A stretch of DNA of 64,000 nucleotides from a bacterium (GTDB lineage: Bacteria; Bacteroidota; Bacteroidia; Cytophagales; Cyclobacteriaceae): positions 1 to 64,000 of the forward strand of contig JANSWY010000009.1 of NCBI GenBank assembly GCA_024743255.1, read 5' to 3'. Both the position numbers and the translations under genes were made by a program. Positions 42,406 through 53,383 of the stretch are shown here, one piece after another. The notes below the pieces were generated by a model. It saw only the letters and a list, made by a program, of their open reading frames with translations, was not told where the DNA came from and did not search any database. The first letter of the stretch is position 1; every line of letters begins with the position of its first letter.

Positions 42406-43743
42406 ATGGCAAAGCGCGCGAAAGAGAAGAAGATTTTTGTTTTAGACACATCAGTCATCATTTTTTCTCACGATTCTATCCTCAACTTCGCGGAACATGA
42501 TGTAGGAATTCCCATTGTTGTTTTAGAAGAACTGGATCAGTTTAAGAAGGGAAACGATACTAAAAACTTTGAAGCCAGGGAGTTCACCAGGTTACTGGAC
42601 AAACTAGCTGCCGATCACATGCTTCAGGACTGGATTCCTTTGAATGGTAAATCAAAAGGTAAGTTCAAGGTCTTAATGGACCAGGAAAGTACGGTTGATG
42701 CCAGAAAGGTCTTTAACGATAATAAGAACGATCATAAAATAATTAATGCTGCACTTAAGCTGCAGGAGGAACAGAAAGATAAAAAAGTAATTCTGGTAAG
42801 TAAGGATATCAACCTGAGATTGAAAGCTAAGTCGCTGGACATTCAGGCTGAAGACTATGAGACTGGAAAGATTAAAAATGTCAATACCCTTTACACCGGT
42901 AAATCTGAGAAGGAAGACGTAAGCTCAGATGATATCAACGTATTGTTCAAAGAAGGTGAGATCGATCGCAAGAAAATCTTTGGAAGAAAGAAGCCGATAA
43001 TCAATAGCTATTACATTCTAAAAAGTGAGAAGAATAGTGGTTTGGCTTTTTACAATGATGAAGAAGGTAAGGTTGATCTAGTTGAGAAAAAAGCAGTTTA
43101 TGGCATCAAACCAAGAAATGCTGAACAGACTTTTGCCATCCACGCCATGATGAATCCAAATATCAAGCTGGTAAGCATCAATGGTGTAGCTGGAACTGGT
43201 AAAACATTATTGGCGTTAGCATCTGCCCTTGAGCAAAGAAGAAACTTCAAACAGATCTATCTGGCAAGACCAATTGTGCCATTATCAAATAAAGATATTG
43301 GGTACTTACCTGGAGATATTAAGTCCAAGTTGAATCCATATATGGAGCCACTTTGGGACAACTTGAAATTCATCCAAAACCAATGGAAGGAAACAGAAAA
43401 AGAATACACAAGATTAACCGACATGGTCAATCAGGAAAAGCTTTTGATCACTCCATTGGCGTACATAAGAGGTAGAAGTTTATCCAACATAGTCTTCATT
43501 GTGGATGAAGCTCAAAACCTAACTCCACACGAAGTAAAAACGATTATCACCCGAGCAGGAGAAAATACTAAAATCATCTTCACCGGAGATGTACACCAAA
43601 TTGACACTCCATACCTGGATTCTCAAAGTAATGGATTATCCTACTTAATAGATAGGTTGCAAGACAATGAGTTGTTTGCTCATGTGACTCTTGAGAAAGG
43701 TGAGCGTTCTGAATTGGCTAATTTGGCGAATGAGTTGTTATAA
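42406..43743 (+). CDS. PhoH-family ATPase with N-terminal PIN domain (PhoH2-like)
   Basis: A 445-residue protein. Residues 8-150 form a PIN nuclease-like domain (IFVLDTSVIIFSHDSILNFA, VVLEELDQFKKG, with conserved acids at the start and in ELD). Residues about 230-445 form the PhoH P-loop ATPase/helicase-like domain: NGVAGTGKTLLALA (Walker A) and VFIVDEAQNLTP (Walker B), then FTGDVHQIDTPYLDSQSNGL. This is the PhoH2 class, found as a nucleic-acid unwinding ribonuclease in mycobacteria. Its role here is inferred. It follows the AlbA_2 gene by 120 bases; a common operon is uncertain. Confidence 0.9.
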   Translation: MAKRAKEKKIFVLDTSVIIFSHDSILNFAEHDVGIPIVVLEELDQFKKGNDTKNFEAREFTRLLDKLAADHMLQDWIPLNGKSKGKFKVLMDQESTVDARKVFNDNKNDHKIINAALKLQEEQKDKKVILVSKDINLRLKAKSLDIQAEDYETGKIKNVNTLYTGKSEKEDVSSDDINVLFKEGEIDRKKIFGRKKPIINSYYILKSEKNSGLAFYNDEEGKVDLVEKKAVYGIKPRNAEQTFAIHAMMNPNIKLVSINGVAGTGKTLLALASALEQRRNFKQIYLARPIVPLSNKDIGYLPGDIKSKLNPYMEPLWDNLKFIQNQWKETEKEYTRLTDMVNQEKLLITPLAYIRGRSLSNIVFIVDEAQNLTPHEVKTIITRAGENTKIIFTGDVHQIDTPYLDSQSNGLSYLIDRLQDNELFAHVTLEKGERSELANLANELL

Positions 43744-43751
43744 GATATAAA

Positions 43752-43782
43752 AAAGAGGTGCGACCAAAAGCCACACCTCTTT
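43752..43782 (-). terminator. Terminator of the hut genes, also usable from the other side
   Basis: AAAGAGGTG pairs with CACCTCTTT around a 13-base loop. On the minus strand a run of T follows, closing the hutH-hutU transcript. From the plus strand it also follows PhoH, though with a weaker T run. Confidence 0.8.
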
Positions 43783-43803
43783 ACCTAATTTATTCGTATC
43801 TAC

Positions 43804-45474
43804 TTAAATTTTTAGGTTAAAGTCCTCAGCAAATTTTGAGGCTTTCTCGTATCCAGCATCGTGGTGTCTGAATATTCCCATTGCAGGATCGTTGTGCAAC
43901 ACTCTTTTGATGCATTGCTCTGCTCTGTCAGTTCCGTCTGCCAACACTACCATTCCAGCATGCTGAGAGTATCCCATTCCTACTCCTCCTCCGTGATGGA
44001 ATGAAATCCATGTTGCTCCTCCACTGGCGTTTGACATTAGGTTTAATAATGGCCAGTCGGAAACTGCGTCTGTTCCGTCTATCATGCCTTCTGTCTCACG
44101 GTTTGGTGAGGCTACAGATCCACAATCGAGGTGATCTCTTCCTATAACAATTGGCGCCTTTACTTTCCCTGATTTTACCAGATCATTAAATATCAATCCT
44201 GCTTTTTCTCTCTCTCCAATTCCTAACCAGCAGATTCTACAAGGCAATCCCTGGAAAGCAATCTTTTCCTTTGCTTCTTTCAGCCAATTAATCATATGGT
44301 GATTCTCAGGAAACGCCTCAATCAATGCCTGATCAGTCACATAAATATCTTCAGGATCACCAGATAATGCAGCCCATCTAAAAGGTCCTTTTCCTTCACA
44401 GAACAATGGTCTTACATAATCAGGAACAAATCCATTGAAATCAAATGCATTTGGTTCACCACCTTGCACAGCAAACTCACGTATGTTGTTACCGTAATCA
44501 AAAGTCTTACTTCCTTTCTTCTGCATCTCAAGCATGAAACCAACGTGTCTGGCCATACTTTTCAATGAAAGGTCTTTGTACTTCACAGAGTCAGAAGCTC
44601 TTAGCGCCTCTGCTTCTGCAAGGGTCATTCCATTTGGCACATATCCATAAACAGGATCGTGAGCGGATGTCTGGTCGGTTAGCACTTCTGGGATGATATT
44701 GTCAGCAAGTAATTTTTCTAGCATATCACCAGCGTCACTTACTAAACCAATCGAGATATTCTCTCCTTTTTCTTTTGCTTCCAATGCCCAATCTCTTGCT
44801 TCCTCGTAACTATAGGTCATCTTATCGATATACCTTGTATCAAGTCTCTTCTGAATTCTTGCAGGATCAACATCTGCTCCCAGGAAAGTACCTCCAGCTA
44901 AAGTAGCCGCCAAAGGTTGAGCTCCACCCATACCTCCAAGGCCAGCAGTAACTACCAATTTATTCTTCAATGATCCACCAAAATGCTTATCAGCGCATGC
45001 TACAAAAGTCTCATAAGTTCCTTGCAAAATTCCTTGTGAACCTATGTAGATCCAGCTTCCAGCAGTCATCTGACCATACATCATTAGACCTCTTTCCTTG
45101 AGTTCCTGGAAATGCTCCCAGGTAGCCCATGCAGGAACAAGATTTGAATTAGCAATCAATACTCTCGGAGCTTCAGAATGCGATCTCACAATCCCAACCG
45201 GCTTTCCCGATTGAACCAAAAGACTTTGATCATTCTCCAACTTCAACAAGATCTCAATAATCTTCTCCAACGACTCCCTGTTTCTTGCAGCTTGTCCCTG
45301 TCCACCGTAAACAATCAGATCAGATGGATCTTCCGCTACTTCGTGATCAAGGTTGTTAAGAAGCATTCGCAATGGCGCTTCTGTTTGCCATGATTTGGCA
45401 TTTAATTGAGAACCTGTTGGTGATTTATAGTTGTCGCCTTTGGCGTATGTATTAATAAAGTCCGAATAATTCAT
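43804..45474 (-). CDS. hutU: Urocanate hydratase
   Basis: Second step of histidine degradation: converts urocanate to 4-imidazolone-5-propionate using a covalently acting NAD+. The 556-residue length fits. Clear segments are [11 protein letters not shown] near the N-terminus, [20 protein letters not shown] (Rossmann turn), [19 protein letters not shown] and [19 protein letters not shown]. The active Cys is in [14 protein letters not shown]. Its 5' end overlaps hutH by 23 bases, so the two are coupled. The later genes hutI and hutG/ftcD are not in the window. Confidence 0.97.
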   Translation of the reverse strand: MNYSDFINTYAKGDNYKSPTGSQLNAKSWQTEAPLRMLLNNLDHEVAEDPSDLIVYGGQGQAARNRESLEKIIEILLKLENDQSLLVQSGKPVGIVRSHSEAPRVLIANSNLVPAWATWEHFQELKERGLMMYGQMTAGSWIYIGSQGILQGTYETFVACADKHFGGSLKNKLVVTAGLGGMGGAQPLAATLAGGTFLGADVDPARIQKRLDTRYIDKMTYSYEEARDWALEAKEKGENISIGLVSDAGDMLEKLLADNIIPEVLTDQTSAHDPVYGYVPNGMTLAEAEALRASDSVKYKDLSLKSMARHVGFMLEMQKKGSKTFDYGNNIREFAVQGGEPNAFDFNGFVPDYVRPLFCEGKGPFRWAALSGDPEDIYVTDQALIEAFPENHHMINWLKEAKEKIAFQGLPCRICWLGIGEREKAGLIFNDLVKSGKVKAPIVIGRDHLDCGSVASPNRETEGMIDGTDAVSDWPLLNLMSNASGGATWISFHHGGGVGMGYSQHAGMVVLADGTDRAEQCIKRVLHNDPAMGIFRHHDAGYEKASKFAEDFNLKI

Positions 45475-47023
45475 CTTGAGATCCGTTTAGGTTAATATTT
45501 TCTTTTTGTGCTACTTCCATTGAAGTATCAACAAGTTGTTTATTTCTGATTATCTCAGCAGCAATCGCGATATCTTTTGCAAATACTCTATCCTCTTCCG
45601 CATGGTCAATTTGAGATCTAACCACCTCATGACAAGCATCAAGGATTTTACCAGATTTCATTGGTTTCCTATAATCAAATGCCTGTGCAGCACATACCAA
45701 TTCAACTGCCAGAATATTCTCCAGATTAGAAATCACCTGATTGGCTTTCCTTCCAGAGATAGAACCCATACTCACATGATCTTCCTGACCAAGAGATGTA
45801 GGAATACTATCTGCACTGGCCGGGAAACAAAGGCTCTTGTTCTCTGATACCAGTGCCGCAGAAGTATACTGAGGAATCATAAAACCAGAATTAATTCCGG
45901 TATTCTTCATCAACAATTTTGGAAGTCCTTCTACATTTCCTTCAAGAAGCAGATATGTTCTTCTATCAGATATATTCCCAACTTCGGCTGCTGCCAGGGT
46001 ATTGTAATCCAATGGTAATGCCAATGGTTGTCCGTGGAAATTACCCCCACTAATCGTATTATCATCTGAAAGGATAATTGGATTATCAGTCACAGAATTA
46101 AGCTCAACTGAAAGCAATTCCTTCAAATTCAACCACGCATTTCTACTTGCGCCATGAACCTGAGGCATACATCGGATACTATAAGGATCCTGCACTCTCC
46201 CACAATCCGCATGGCTTTCAACCATTTGAGATTTATCAAGAAGTACTCTCAATCTGTGTGCTACATACTGAGTCCCTTTGTAGGCTCTTAAGTTGTGAAG
46301 CGCCTCCTCAAACGGACTTGCAGAACCCAAAGCTCCTTCCAAACTCATCGCTCCAATGATATCTGCAGTATCCAGGCAATTCTGAAGTCTTTCGAGTGCT
46401 TTTATCCCGTACGCAGCTATGAATTGAGTTCCATTGATAAGTGCAAGCCCTTCTTTTGGTCCCAGTTGGACTGGTTCTACACCAAGCTCCTGGAATACTT
46501 TCCCTGTCTCTTCATATTGTCCTTTGTGCCAAACCTTGCCAAGTCCAATCAGAGGTAAAAATAAATGCGCCAGAGGAGCTAAATCGCCAGAGGCACCAAC
46601 AGAACCCTGAATAGGAACCAATGGAATCAAATCATTTTCCAGGTGCCATAGAATTCTTTCCAGTACGGTGATACTAATTCCGGAATAACCATAGCTAAGT
46701 GATTGCAGCTTCAAAATCAGCATCAATCTTGCCACATCAAGCGGAACTGGTTCACCCACTCCTACACTGTGGCTTCTTAAGATGTTATCCTGTAGTTTCT
46801 GTGTCTCTTCTTCGGAGATCAATGTTGTACATAGTGGTCCAAAACCGGTATTTACACCGTATACGGTTTTATTACTTTGTACAATTTTTTCAACGTTGGC
46901 TTTACTTGCATTAATGCGATCCCGGGCCTCAGAATTGAGTCTGCCTACGATGGATTTTGCACTAATATCCAACGCCAGTCCAGCAGATAGGCTGTCCTGG
47001 CCAAAATCAAAAAAATTAGGCAT
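45452..47023 (-). CDS. hutH: Histidine ammonia-lyase
   Basis: Removes ammonia from histidine to give urocanate. The 523-residue length fits. The autocatalytic MIO cofactor arises from Ala144-Ser145-Gly146 in [15 protein letters not shown]; the motif [16 protein letters not shown] and the [20 protein letters not shown] segment that lines the active site are present. It begins 10 bases after the TPR membrane-protein gene stop and overlaps hutU. This places histidine degradation at the end of a run starting with plsC. Confidence 0.97.
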   Translation of the reverse strand: MPNFFDFGQDSLSAGLALDISAKSIVGRLNSEARDRINASKANVEKIVQSNKTVYGVNTGFGPLCTTLISEEETQKLQDNILRSHSVGVGEPVPLDVARLMLILKLQSLSYGYSGISITVLERILWHLENDLIPLVPIQGSVGASGDLAPLAHLFLPLIGLGKVWHKGQYEETGKVFQELGVEPVQLGPKEGLALINGTQFIAAYGIKALERLQNCLDTADIIGAMSLEGALGSASPFEEALHNLRAYKGTQYVAHRLRVLLDKSQMVESHADCGRVQDPYSIRCMPQVHGASRNAWLNLKELLSVELNSVTDNPIILSDDNTISGGNFHGQPLALPLDYNTLAAAEVGNISDRRTYLLLEGNVEGLPKLLMKNTGINSGFMIPQYTSAALVSENKSLCFPASADSIPTSLGQEDHVSMGSISGRKANQVISNLENILAVELVCAAQAFDYRKPMKSGKILDACHEVVRSQIDHAEEDRVFAKDIAIAAEIIRNKQLVDTSMEVAQKENINLNGSQDELFGLY

Positions 47024-47033
47024 TGTTGTTTAT

Positions 47034-49994
47034 TTAAAAATCCCAGACATCACGGCTTTCCACTTCACGTTTGAGCTCGTCATATCTTGCGGCAAAAGTA
47101 GAGTATTCTTCTGAGTCTACAAGGCTATATAATTGAAGAAGTGCAGTTTCTCCATAATTTGGGAAATTTGCCTCTAAAGCTGTTAGAGCAAATGATTTTA
47201 TCAGAGGAATAGAATAAGCGTTTAGTTCCGATGTGCTTAGTAAAATATCATATGCCATTTGGACGTGTCCCTTTTCTTTCAAGCCATTAACAGCATAAAG
47301 AATTGCACCAATATCAAATGGGTTTTTACTGGCAAATTTCACAATACCCTGAAGTGCTAGTGAATCTAAATTATCTCTACTTAATAAAGAATATAACGGA
47401 TCGGTATCAGTACTCAATTGGCTGAGATATTCAATATTGTTAGACAGATAAGCTACTTCTCTTACACTGGGAGCAGAAACCACAACTTGATTCTCTTGAG
47501 CAAACCTGATAAACCAGAGCGCCTCATCAGTTTGACCTTTATTTAATAAATCAAAGATCTGATCATTTAATACTGCTGCTTTGGCCTGGTCGTCTGTAAC
47601 TGTCTGCCAAGTCTGGACAAAATCATCTCTACCTAGTTTGGTTCCTAGGATCTTTAGATACTGGAATTTTAAAAAATCATCATTATCTACCTCCATCACC
47701 TCAGACAATGACATGGTCAAGTTGTTCAACAGGTTGTAAGAGACCTGAGCTAGTATAGTATCATTTGTGGTGGCCTCAATTCTTTCCCAGTAGGCCAGAG
47801 CTTCAGTAATATTTCCAGATTCTGATAAGGCTAATCCATAGTTAAGTGCGGCAGTAGGATCTCCTGCTTGTAAGCTCCTTAGAAAGAACTCTGATGCTAC
47901 TTTGTAAGCTCCGTTCTTATAAGCCAAAATACCTGAAAGATTCAGAAAATGACCTTTATCGGAACGAGACGCTCCCTGAATTTTATCAAGCAACCTCAGT
48001 GCGGTATTGTAATCACCATCATTATAGGCGGCCAAAACTGCATCGTAATCCAAAACTGAGAAGTAATCTACATTCTCACCAACATTTACTCTTTCTATTA
48101 TTTCATTATAGATATCAAAATCAATTATTGCTTTATTAACAACCAAATTATTTAGAAGAGAAAGCTTATCATTCGTGAGCAGAGAATCCTCAAAAATCTC
48201 CAATCCTCTAAGATCTAATTGAATCTTTTTTGCATTGGCAAATCCAAGATAATTACTCTGAACTGCCGGGTCACTTGTGTTCAGAATTAGTTGCTGCAAA
48301 GTATCTCGTGAGAAGTTCAAATTCGATTTTGCTAAAACGTACCAACTATTCGATTTAGACATATTCTTCCACTCCTTTGAAAAAATATCCTGATCCAAAT
48401 AAATTAATGCAGAATCCAAGACATTCATATTGGTATACATCACCGCAATATTATTCCTTAATGACGTACTTTCTGGAAACTTCTGCAGTCCTTCCCTTAG
48501 AGTAAATAGCGAGTTAAAGAAATCTCCTTCATTCTTATAAAAATCTGCCAATCTCACATAAGCATAATCGCTGGGATTTTTATAGAAAGTGTTTTTCATA
48601 TATCCCTCAAAGTCAATCTTATTACCACGCATCGCACTGATTGTTGCCAACTGATAGTAAGATTTCTGATTGTTACCACCATAAACAGCCCCAGCTTCAT
48701 AGTACTGCTCTGCCAGTCCGGTGTTCCCCTGTACCATCTGTATATCGCCATGAATGTTATAATATCCCGATCGATATTCAAGATACGGTACCTTATCAGC
48801 TCCAAAAAAGAAAGCCATAACGCCTACAGCACCAGCCAGGACACTGGTTACAAATGGAAAGTTGACTTCCTTGTATACAATCCTATGCACCTGGAAATTT
48901 TGCAAAAGTGGATTTAGGAAGTTCAGAATGATGTAGAGAAAGAACATTGTCCCAAACGCCAGATGCGCGTAACTAATTACATCTTCAATTGCATCTATAG
49001 CCGGATCATTTGCCATTGCAGCCTGACTGCCCAACAAGCCAAAGAAGACAATCCCAAGTCCCACAAACAAATAATAACCCCATGAGGCAAAACCATCACC
49101 AAAAAGCACTTTCTTCTCTTTCAAAGTATATACTGCAATGATGGTAGAAACGACCAGTATAGTCAGCTCATTGAGCACCGATAATTCTACCCTGATATGG
49201 CTTGCGTTTCTTAAGTACAGCAGTAATATGTTAATGAGGTAAAGAGTGGAGATCACCATGAAATGTTTTCCATTATTCATATTGATACTTCCAGCGGTTT
49301 TCCCTGATAGGAATAGAATAAAATAAATCACCTCTTGTGCCACAATCACAATAAAAAGAACTGCAAGAAATCCAGCAGAATTGTAGATATATGGAGCAAT
49401 AGCTATGTACGGATCCTCTATAGTTGATGAGTAATGTAGTATTACAGCCGCTCCAGAATAAATCAACAGAAATACAATAAATCGTAAGAAAACGGAGATA
49501 TTTTGAAAGAAAGATTGAAACAAAAAGCCAACTCCCAATAGCACTGCAACTAACACATAAACCGGAATTCTATCAGTGCTCCCAAATGGCATTGCTTGTT
49601 CCAGATGCATAGTAGTTACTATAAATAGAAGACCTACATTGCCCAGAACAAATGGGATTCTTTTCAAATAGCTCACAGCAGAATGCACCAACGAAATTCC
49701 AATAACGAAAGCAATGAGCATCAAATAGAGATACTTCAAATTAATCTTCATTGAAGTAGCACTAAAGGTCTCCCAAACAAGGTGATTATCACCAGGGATC
49801 CCAAAATTAAACAGGCCTATCTGGAATGAATCAACTTCTACTTTTTGGACATCCGTATTTGATGTGATTAACCAATCAATAGAATTCTCAACACCATAAT
49901 TATAATGGTAGATCGCAATTACCGATAAGGAGAAAAGGATAATTAATAAAACCAGATATATACGATCTGGCAAAAAGGAAAATATGTCTTTCAT
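47034..49994 (-). CDS. Large membrane protein with TPR domain, unknown function
   Basis: A 986-residue protein. Residues 1-400 hold about ten to twelve membrane helices, with a periplasmic loop near residues 30-75. From about residue 405 to 900 there are tetratricopeptide-like repeats of low conservation (GNTGLAEQYYEAGAVYGGNN, RGNKIDFEGYMKNTFYKNPS, SLFTLREGLQKFPESTSLRN). No known domain identifies it. The gatC start codon ends 3 bases upstream and hutH follows after 10 bases. Related large TPR membrane proteins are widespread in Bacteroidota without a function. Confidence 0.8.
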   Translation of the reverse strand: MKDIFSFLPDRIYLVLLIILFSLSVIAIYHYNYGVENSIDWLITSNTDVQKVEVDSFQIGLFNFGIPGDNHLVWETFSATSMKINLKYLYLMLIAFVIGISLVHSAVSYLKRIPFVLGNVGLLFIVTTMHLEQAMPFGSTDRIPVYVLVAVLLGVGFLFQSFFQNISVFLRFIVFLLIYSGAAVILHYSSTIEDPYIAIAPYIYNSAGFLAVLFIVIVAQEVIYFILFLSGKTAGSINMNNGKHFMVISTLYLINILLLYLRNASHIRVELSVLNELTILVVSTIIAVYTLKEKKVLFGDGFASWGYYLFVGLGIVFFGLLGSQAAMANDPAIDAIEDVISYAHLAFGTMFFLYIILNFLNPLLQNFQVHRIVYKEVNFPFVTSVLAGAVGVMAFFFGADKVPYLEYRSGYYNIHGDIQMVQGNTGLAEQYYEAGAVYGGNNQKSYYQLATISAMRGNKIDFEGYMKNTFYKNPSDYAYVRLADFYKNEGDFFNSLFTLREGLQKFPESTSLRNNIAVMYTNMNVLDSALIYLDQDIFSKEWKNMSKSNSWYVLAKSNLNFSRDTLQQLILNTSDPAVQSNYLGFANAKKIQLDLRGLEIFEDSLLTNDKLSLLNNLVVNKAIIDFDIYNEIIERVNVGENVDYFSVLDYDAVLAAYNDGDYNTALRLLDKIQGASRSDKGHFLNLSGILAYKNGAYKVASEFFLRSLQAGDPTAALNYGLALSESGNITEALAYWERIEATTNDTILAQVSYNLLNNLTMSLSEVMEVDNDDFLKFQYLKILGTKLGRDDFVQTWQTVTDDQAKAAVLNDQIFDLLNKGQTDEALWFIRFAQENQVVVSAPSVREVAYLSNNIEYLSQLSTDTDPLYSLLSRDNLDSLALQGIVKFASKNPFDIGAILYAVNGLKEKGHVQMAYDILLSTSELNAYSIPLIKSFALTALEANFPNYGETALLQLYSLVDSEEYSTFAARYDELKREVESRDVWDF

Positions 49995-49997
49995 GAA

Positions 49998-50285
49998 TTA
50001 TTCCAGTACTTTCGGAACTCTAAAGTAGTCTTCGTCTTTCTTAGGAGCGTTTCTCAACCCTCTTTCGTGGCTAAGATGTTCTCTAACTTCATCTTTTCTT
50101 AGAACGTTGACTTCAAGCGACATATTGGTTAGAGGCTCTACATTTTCTGTGTCGAGCTCATCTAGTTTCTCAACCCAAGTAAGGATTTCCTCCATGTCAG
50201 CTACCATTTCAGCCTCAGAGCCAGCGTCAAATTCTAATCTCGCCAGGTGTGCAATCTTTTGAAGTGTGTTGTGATCTATTTTCAT
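49998..50285 (-). CDS. gatC: Asp-tRNA(Asn)/Glu-tRNA(Gln) amidotransferase subunit C
   Basis: Small subunit of the GatCAB amidotransferase that corrects misacylated tRNA. Starting at MKIDHNTLQKIAHLARLEFD gives 95 residues, the usual length and N-terminus; the longer start at 50306 adds a foreign 7-residue extension. Conserved pieces: MEEILTWVEKLDELDTENVE and the C-terminal PKKDEDYFRVPKVLE. gatA and gatB are not here, which is usual in Bacteroidota. It lies 23 bases after plsC. Confidence 0.93.
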   Translation of the reverse strand: MKIDHNTLQKIAHLARLEFDAGSEAEMVADMEEILTWVEKLDELDTENVEPLTNMSLEVNVLRKDEVREHLSHERGLRNAPKKDEDYFRVPKVLE

Positions 50286-50308
50286 GAAGACTAACTTAAA
50301 ACACAATA

Positions 50309-51055
50309 TTAATGACTCTTTACCTGATTTTCAGCGAAATGCTCCATTAGTTCTTTTGAAATAACATCCTGAGCCTTTTGTTTTAATTCACCTACATCTT
50401 CAATAGTCATATCAGAGGTCTGAATTGGCTCGTGAAATACTATCTTATTCCTTTTCCAATACATGTACATGGATGGATCATCTGGAAAAATTTGATAGTT
50501 ATACGGATAAGTCACAGGTACTATTGGAACTCCCTTTTCAATAGCTGTACGGAATGCACCATCTTTAAACTTCACCATATTGGGAGGGTTCTTCGTTAAC
50601 ATTCCTCCTTCCGGAAAAATCGTCAGGCTGAACCCATTATCGATTGCTTCCATGGCAAGCTTTAGACTGGCACCTCTGCTCTTCACTTTGCTTCTATCCA
50701 CCAGGATATGAAGCTTTCTGTACATGTATCCAAATACTGGCACCACACCCAAAACTTTACCCATAAATTTAAATGGAATGGGAATTAAACCTGAAGTGGC
50801 AATATCCAAATAGGAGAAATGATTGGGACAAAAAATGTATTGTTGTTTTCTATCCAGTTTAAACCTCCAATCTATTTTAACCGGCATGAACATAAAAATA
50901 AAAAACAGTTTGGCCCAAATGTGATTTAGGAAAAGACCAAATTTTTGAAGCGGCTTGATGTGAATTGCCAATAGAAACCCTGGAAGCAAGATTGCAAAGA
51001 ATACTATAAACAACAGTGCTGCGTAGATGGAATAAAGTCGGGGAAAGAGCTTCAT
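50309..51055 (-). CDS. plsC: 1-acyl-sn-glycerol-3-phosphate acyltransferase family protein
   Basis: Adds an acyl chain to lysophosphatidate in the inner membrane. Two N-terminal membrane helices (residues about 10-70) precede the catalytic motif HxxxxD in NHFSYLD; the second motif FPEGGML and the VPIVPVTYPYN stretch (block III/IV) are visible. The 248-residue length fits. It is the first gene of the plsC-gatC-TPR-hutH-hutU run and is divergent from the ABC genes by 113 bases. Substrate specificity (lysophosphatidate or other acceptor) cannot be told. Confidence 0.9.
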   Translation of the reverse strand: MKLFPRLYSIYAALLFIVFFAILLPGFLLAIHIKPLQKFGLFLNHIWAKLFFIFMFMPVKIDWRFKLDRKQQYIFCPNHFSYLDIATSGLIPIPFKFMGKVLGVVPVFGYMYRKLHILVDRSKVKSRGASLKLAMEAIDNGFSLTIFPEGGMLTKNPPNMVKFKDGAFRTAIEKGVPIVPVTYPYNYQIFPDDPSMYMYWKRNKIVFHEPIQTSDMTIEDVGELKQKAQDVISKELMEHFAENQVKSH

Positions 51056-51168
51056 TTGGGATTAAAGATCAATAGTTATTTGACGCGAAAATTAAAAAAT
51101 TTTTCATGGAGTGTAATAAAACAATACCTTTCATTACTAACTAAATCGAAAAACAAAAATATTACACT

Positions 51169-52089
51169 TTGGAACTATTAAAAGTCGAAAACATCAGTAA
51201 AGCATATGCCAGTCACCAGGCATTAAATGATGTAAGCCTATCAATTCCTAAGCAAAGCATCTACGGATTACTCGGACCGAATGGTGCAGGAAAAACAACA
51301 TTGATCAGGATCATCACCCAGATTGTCAACGCAGATGCAGGAAATGTTTACCTGCACGGAAACCAAATCACTCCGGAAGACATCCGAAAAATTGGATACC
51401 TACCTGAAGAAAGGGGTTTGTATAAAAAAATGAAAGTAGGTGAGCAACTTATCTACCTCAGCAGATTAAAAGGTCTTTCCAGAGCAGAATCCGTGCGAAG
51501 AATTAAGCATTGGTTGGAAAAACTTGGTATTGCTGAGTGGTGGAATAAGAACGTTGAAGACCTTTCTAAGGGAATGGCTCAGAAAGTTCAGTTCATTGCA
51601 ACAGTCCTACACGAACCAGATTTACTGATCCTTGATGAACCGTTTTCTGGGTTTGATCCTGTGAATGCGAATTTGATCAAAGATGAAATTCTTGAGTTAA
51701 GAGATAAAGGAGCTACAGTGATATTCTCCACTCACAGAATGGAATCTGTAGAAGAGCTTTGTGATCACATTGCCTTGATCAATAAATCTGAGAAAATCCT
51801 TGAGGGAGAGAAGAAGGATATTAAAAATTCATATAAAGCCAATACATATTTGGTTGATCATATTGGACAATTGGGAATGCTTGATGCTGATTTTAAAATC
51901 TCCAATTCACAACCCCATGAAGAGGACTCAAATATGACTTCCAGTGAGATCGTCATTCAAAATGGACTTAATTGCAATGACCTTTTAAGAGCATTGATTG
52001 AGAAGGTAGAAGTACATTCATTCATAGAAAAAATTCCAAGTATCAACGATATATTCATCTCAAAAGTAGAAGGAGGTAACCATGAATAA
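51169..52089 (+). CDS. ABC transporter ATP-binding protein (NatA-like)
   Basis: A 306-residue nucleotide-binding subunit starting with TTG. Walker A is LLGPNGAGKTTLIR, the signature is VEDLSKGMAQKVQF, Walker B is LLILDEPFSGFDP, and the H-loop is in IFSTHRME. Residues beyond about 230 form a C-terminal extension. The next gene is its permease partner, overlapping by 8 bases. This pairing resembles NatAB-type exporters; export of ions, drugs or lipids cannot be decided. Confidence 0.93.
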   Translation: MELLKVENISKAYASHQALNDVSLSIPKQSIYGLLGPNGAGKTTLIRIITQIVNADAGNVYLHGNQITPEDIRKIGYLPEERGLYKKMKVGEQLIYLSRLKGLSRAESVRRIKHWLEKLGIAEWWNKNVEDLSKGMAQKVQFIATVLHEPDLLILDEPFSGFDPVNANLIKDEILELRDKGATVIFSTHRMESVEELCDHIALINKSEKILEGEKKDIKNSYKANTYLVDHIGQLGMLDADFKISNSQPHEEDSNMTSSEIVIQNGLNCNDLLRALIEKVEVHSFIEKIPSINDIFISKVEGGNHE

Positions 52090-53383
52090 GATAGGTTTAG
52101 TAATTGCCAGAGAATACCTAACAAGGGTTAAGAAGAAGTCATTTATCATTATGTCCATTGTGGGACCAATTTTGATTGCTGGCTTATTTGTTGTTCCAAT
52201 CCTACTGTCGATATATGGAGGTGATACCAAAACCATAGTCGTAAAAGATGAAAGTGGATTGTTTGCACAAAGTTTTGATGGTGGAGATATTGAAATCGAA
52301 TTTTCGAGTTTACCAGATGATTCCCTAAAGAGTCAGGTACTAAGCGAAAAGTATGACGGTTACTTGCGAATCCCTCAAGTTGATGTAGATAAGCCAGTAG
52401 ATATTGAACTATCATCAAAATCAAATCTTGGAATAGATGTAAGTTCGGATCTCAGAAAAGCTATTAGAAATGAAATTGAGGAAATCAAACTAAAACGATC
52501 AGGAATAGATCAGGCAACACTGGATAATCTAAAAGCTGATGTTGATGTCAAAACTTTTGATCTTTCTAAAGATGGCAAAACTGAAGAAACCAGTGCTGGA
52601 GGTGCCTCAATGATCGGGTGGATTTCAGCTTTCCTGATCTATATGTTCATCTTCATTTATGGAGCACAGATCATGAGGGGTGTCATTGAAGAAAAAACGA
52701 GTAAAGTAGTTGAAGTCGTAATTTCATCAGTGAAACCTTTCCAGATGATGATGGGGAAAGTAATTGGTATTGCTGGAGTTGGGTTGACCCAATTGGTAAT
52801 ATGGATTGTTCTTTCTCAACTTTTAATTGCTGGAGCAACCGTGGTTTTAGGTACAACTATGGGAGACCCCCAAGCTGTTACAGAATCAATGAGTCAGCCA
52901 GAAGTACAGGAAGCTCAGAACCAGTTTATGTCTGAAGCCATGTCTACTTTGGACAAAATGAACCTTCCATTAATTATTGTTTCATTCCTGTTTTTCTTCC
53001 TTGGGGGATATCTTCTATACGGATCTTTGTTTGCAGCGGTTGGTTCAGCAGTTGATAGTGATGCTGATTCCCAGCAATTTATGTTGCCGGTTTCAATACC
53101 ACTAATATTATCTATAGTCATGTTGGGACCAATCATCAATGATCCTAATGGCTCATTGGCCTTCTGGATGTCTATCATTCCATTTACCTCACCAGTTATT
53201 ATGATGATGAGAGTAGCTTTTGGGGTACCCATATGGCAATTGATCCTTTCAATGTCATTACTGATTGGAGGATTCATATTCACTATCTGGGTCGCAGGTA
53301 GAATTTATAGAGTTGGTATTTTAATGCATGGAACCAAGGTGAATTATAAAATTCTGGCCAAGTGGTTCATGACTAAACAATAA
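52082..53383 (+). CDS. ABC transporter permease (NatB/ABC-2 type)
   Basis: A 433-residue protein of the ABC-2 superfamily. One helix at residues 20-40 is followed by a periplasmic domain of about 150 residues (residues 45-185), then five helices (from about 185 to 430). The motif RGVIEEKTSKVVEVVISSVK before the second helix is diagnostic for the NatB/CcmB-like ABC-2 permeases. It overlaps the ATPase gene by 8 bases, and its stop codon is immediately followed by the TTG of the next gene. The substrate is unknown. Confidence 0.92.
   Translation: MNKIGLVIAREYLTRVKKKSFIIMSIVGPILIAGLFVVPILLSIYGGDTKTIVVKDESGLFAQSFDGGDIEIEFSSLPDDSLKSQVLSEKYDGYLRIPQVDVDKPVDIELSSKSNLGIDVSSDLRKAIRNEIEEIKLKRSGIDQATLDNLKADVDVKTFDLSKDGKTEETSAGGASMIGWISAFLIYMFIFIYGAQIMRGVIEEKTSKVVEVVISSVKPFQMMMGKVIGIAGVGLTQLVIWIVLSQLLIAGATVVLGTTMGDPQAVTESMSQPEVQEAQNQFMSEAMSTLDKMNLPLIIVSFLFFFLGGYLLYGSLFAAVGSAVDSDADSQQFMLPVSIPLILSIVMLGPIINDPNGSLAFWMSIIPFTSPVIMMMRVAFGVPIWQLILSMSLLIGGFIFTIWVAGRIYRVGILMHGTKVNYKILAKWFMTKQ

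Noticed and set aside
50286-50306. Upstream start for gatC
   Set aside because: It adds seven foreign residues; MKIDHNTLQKIAHLARLEF is the expected GatC start.
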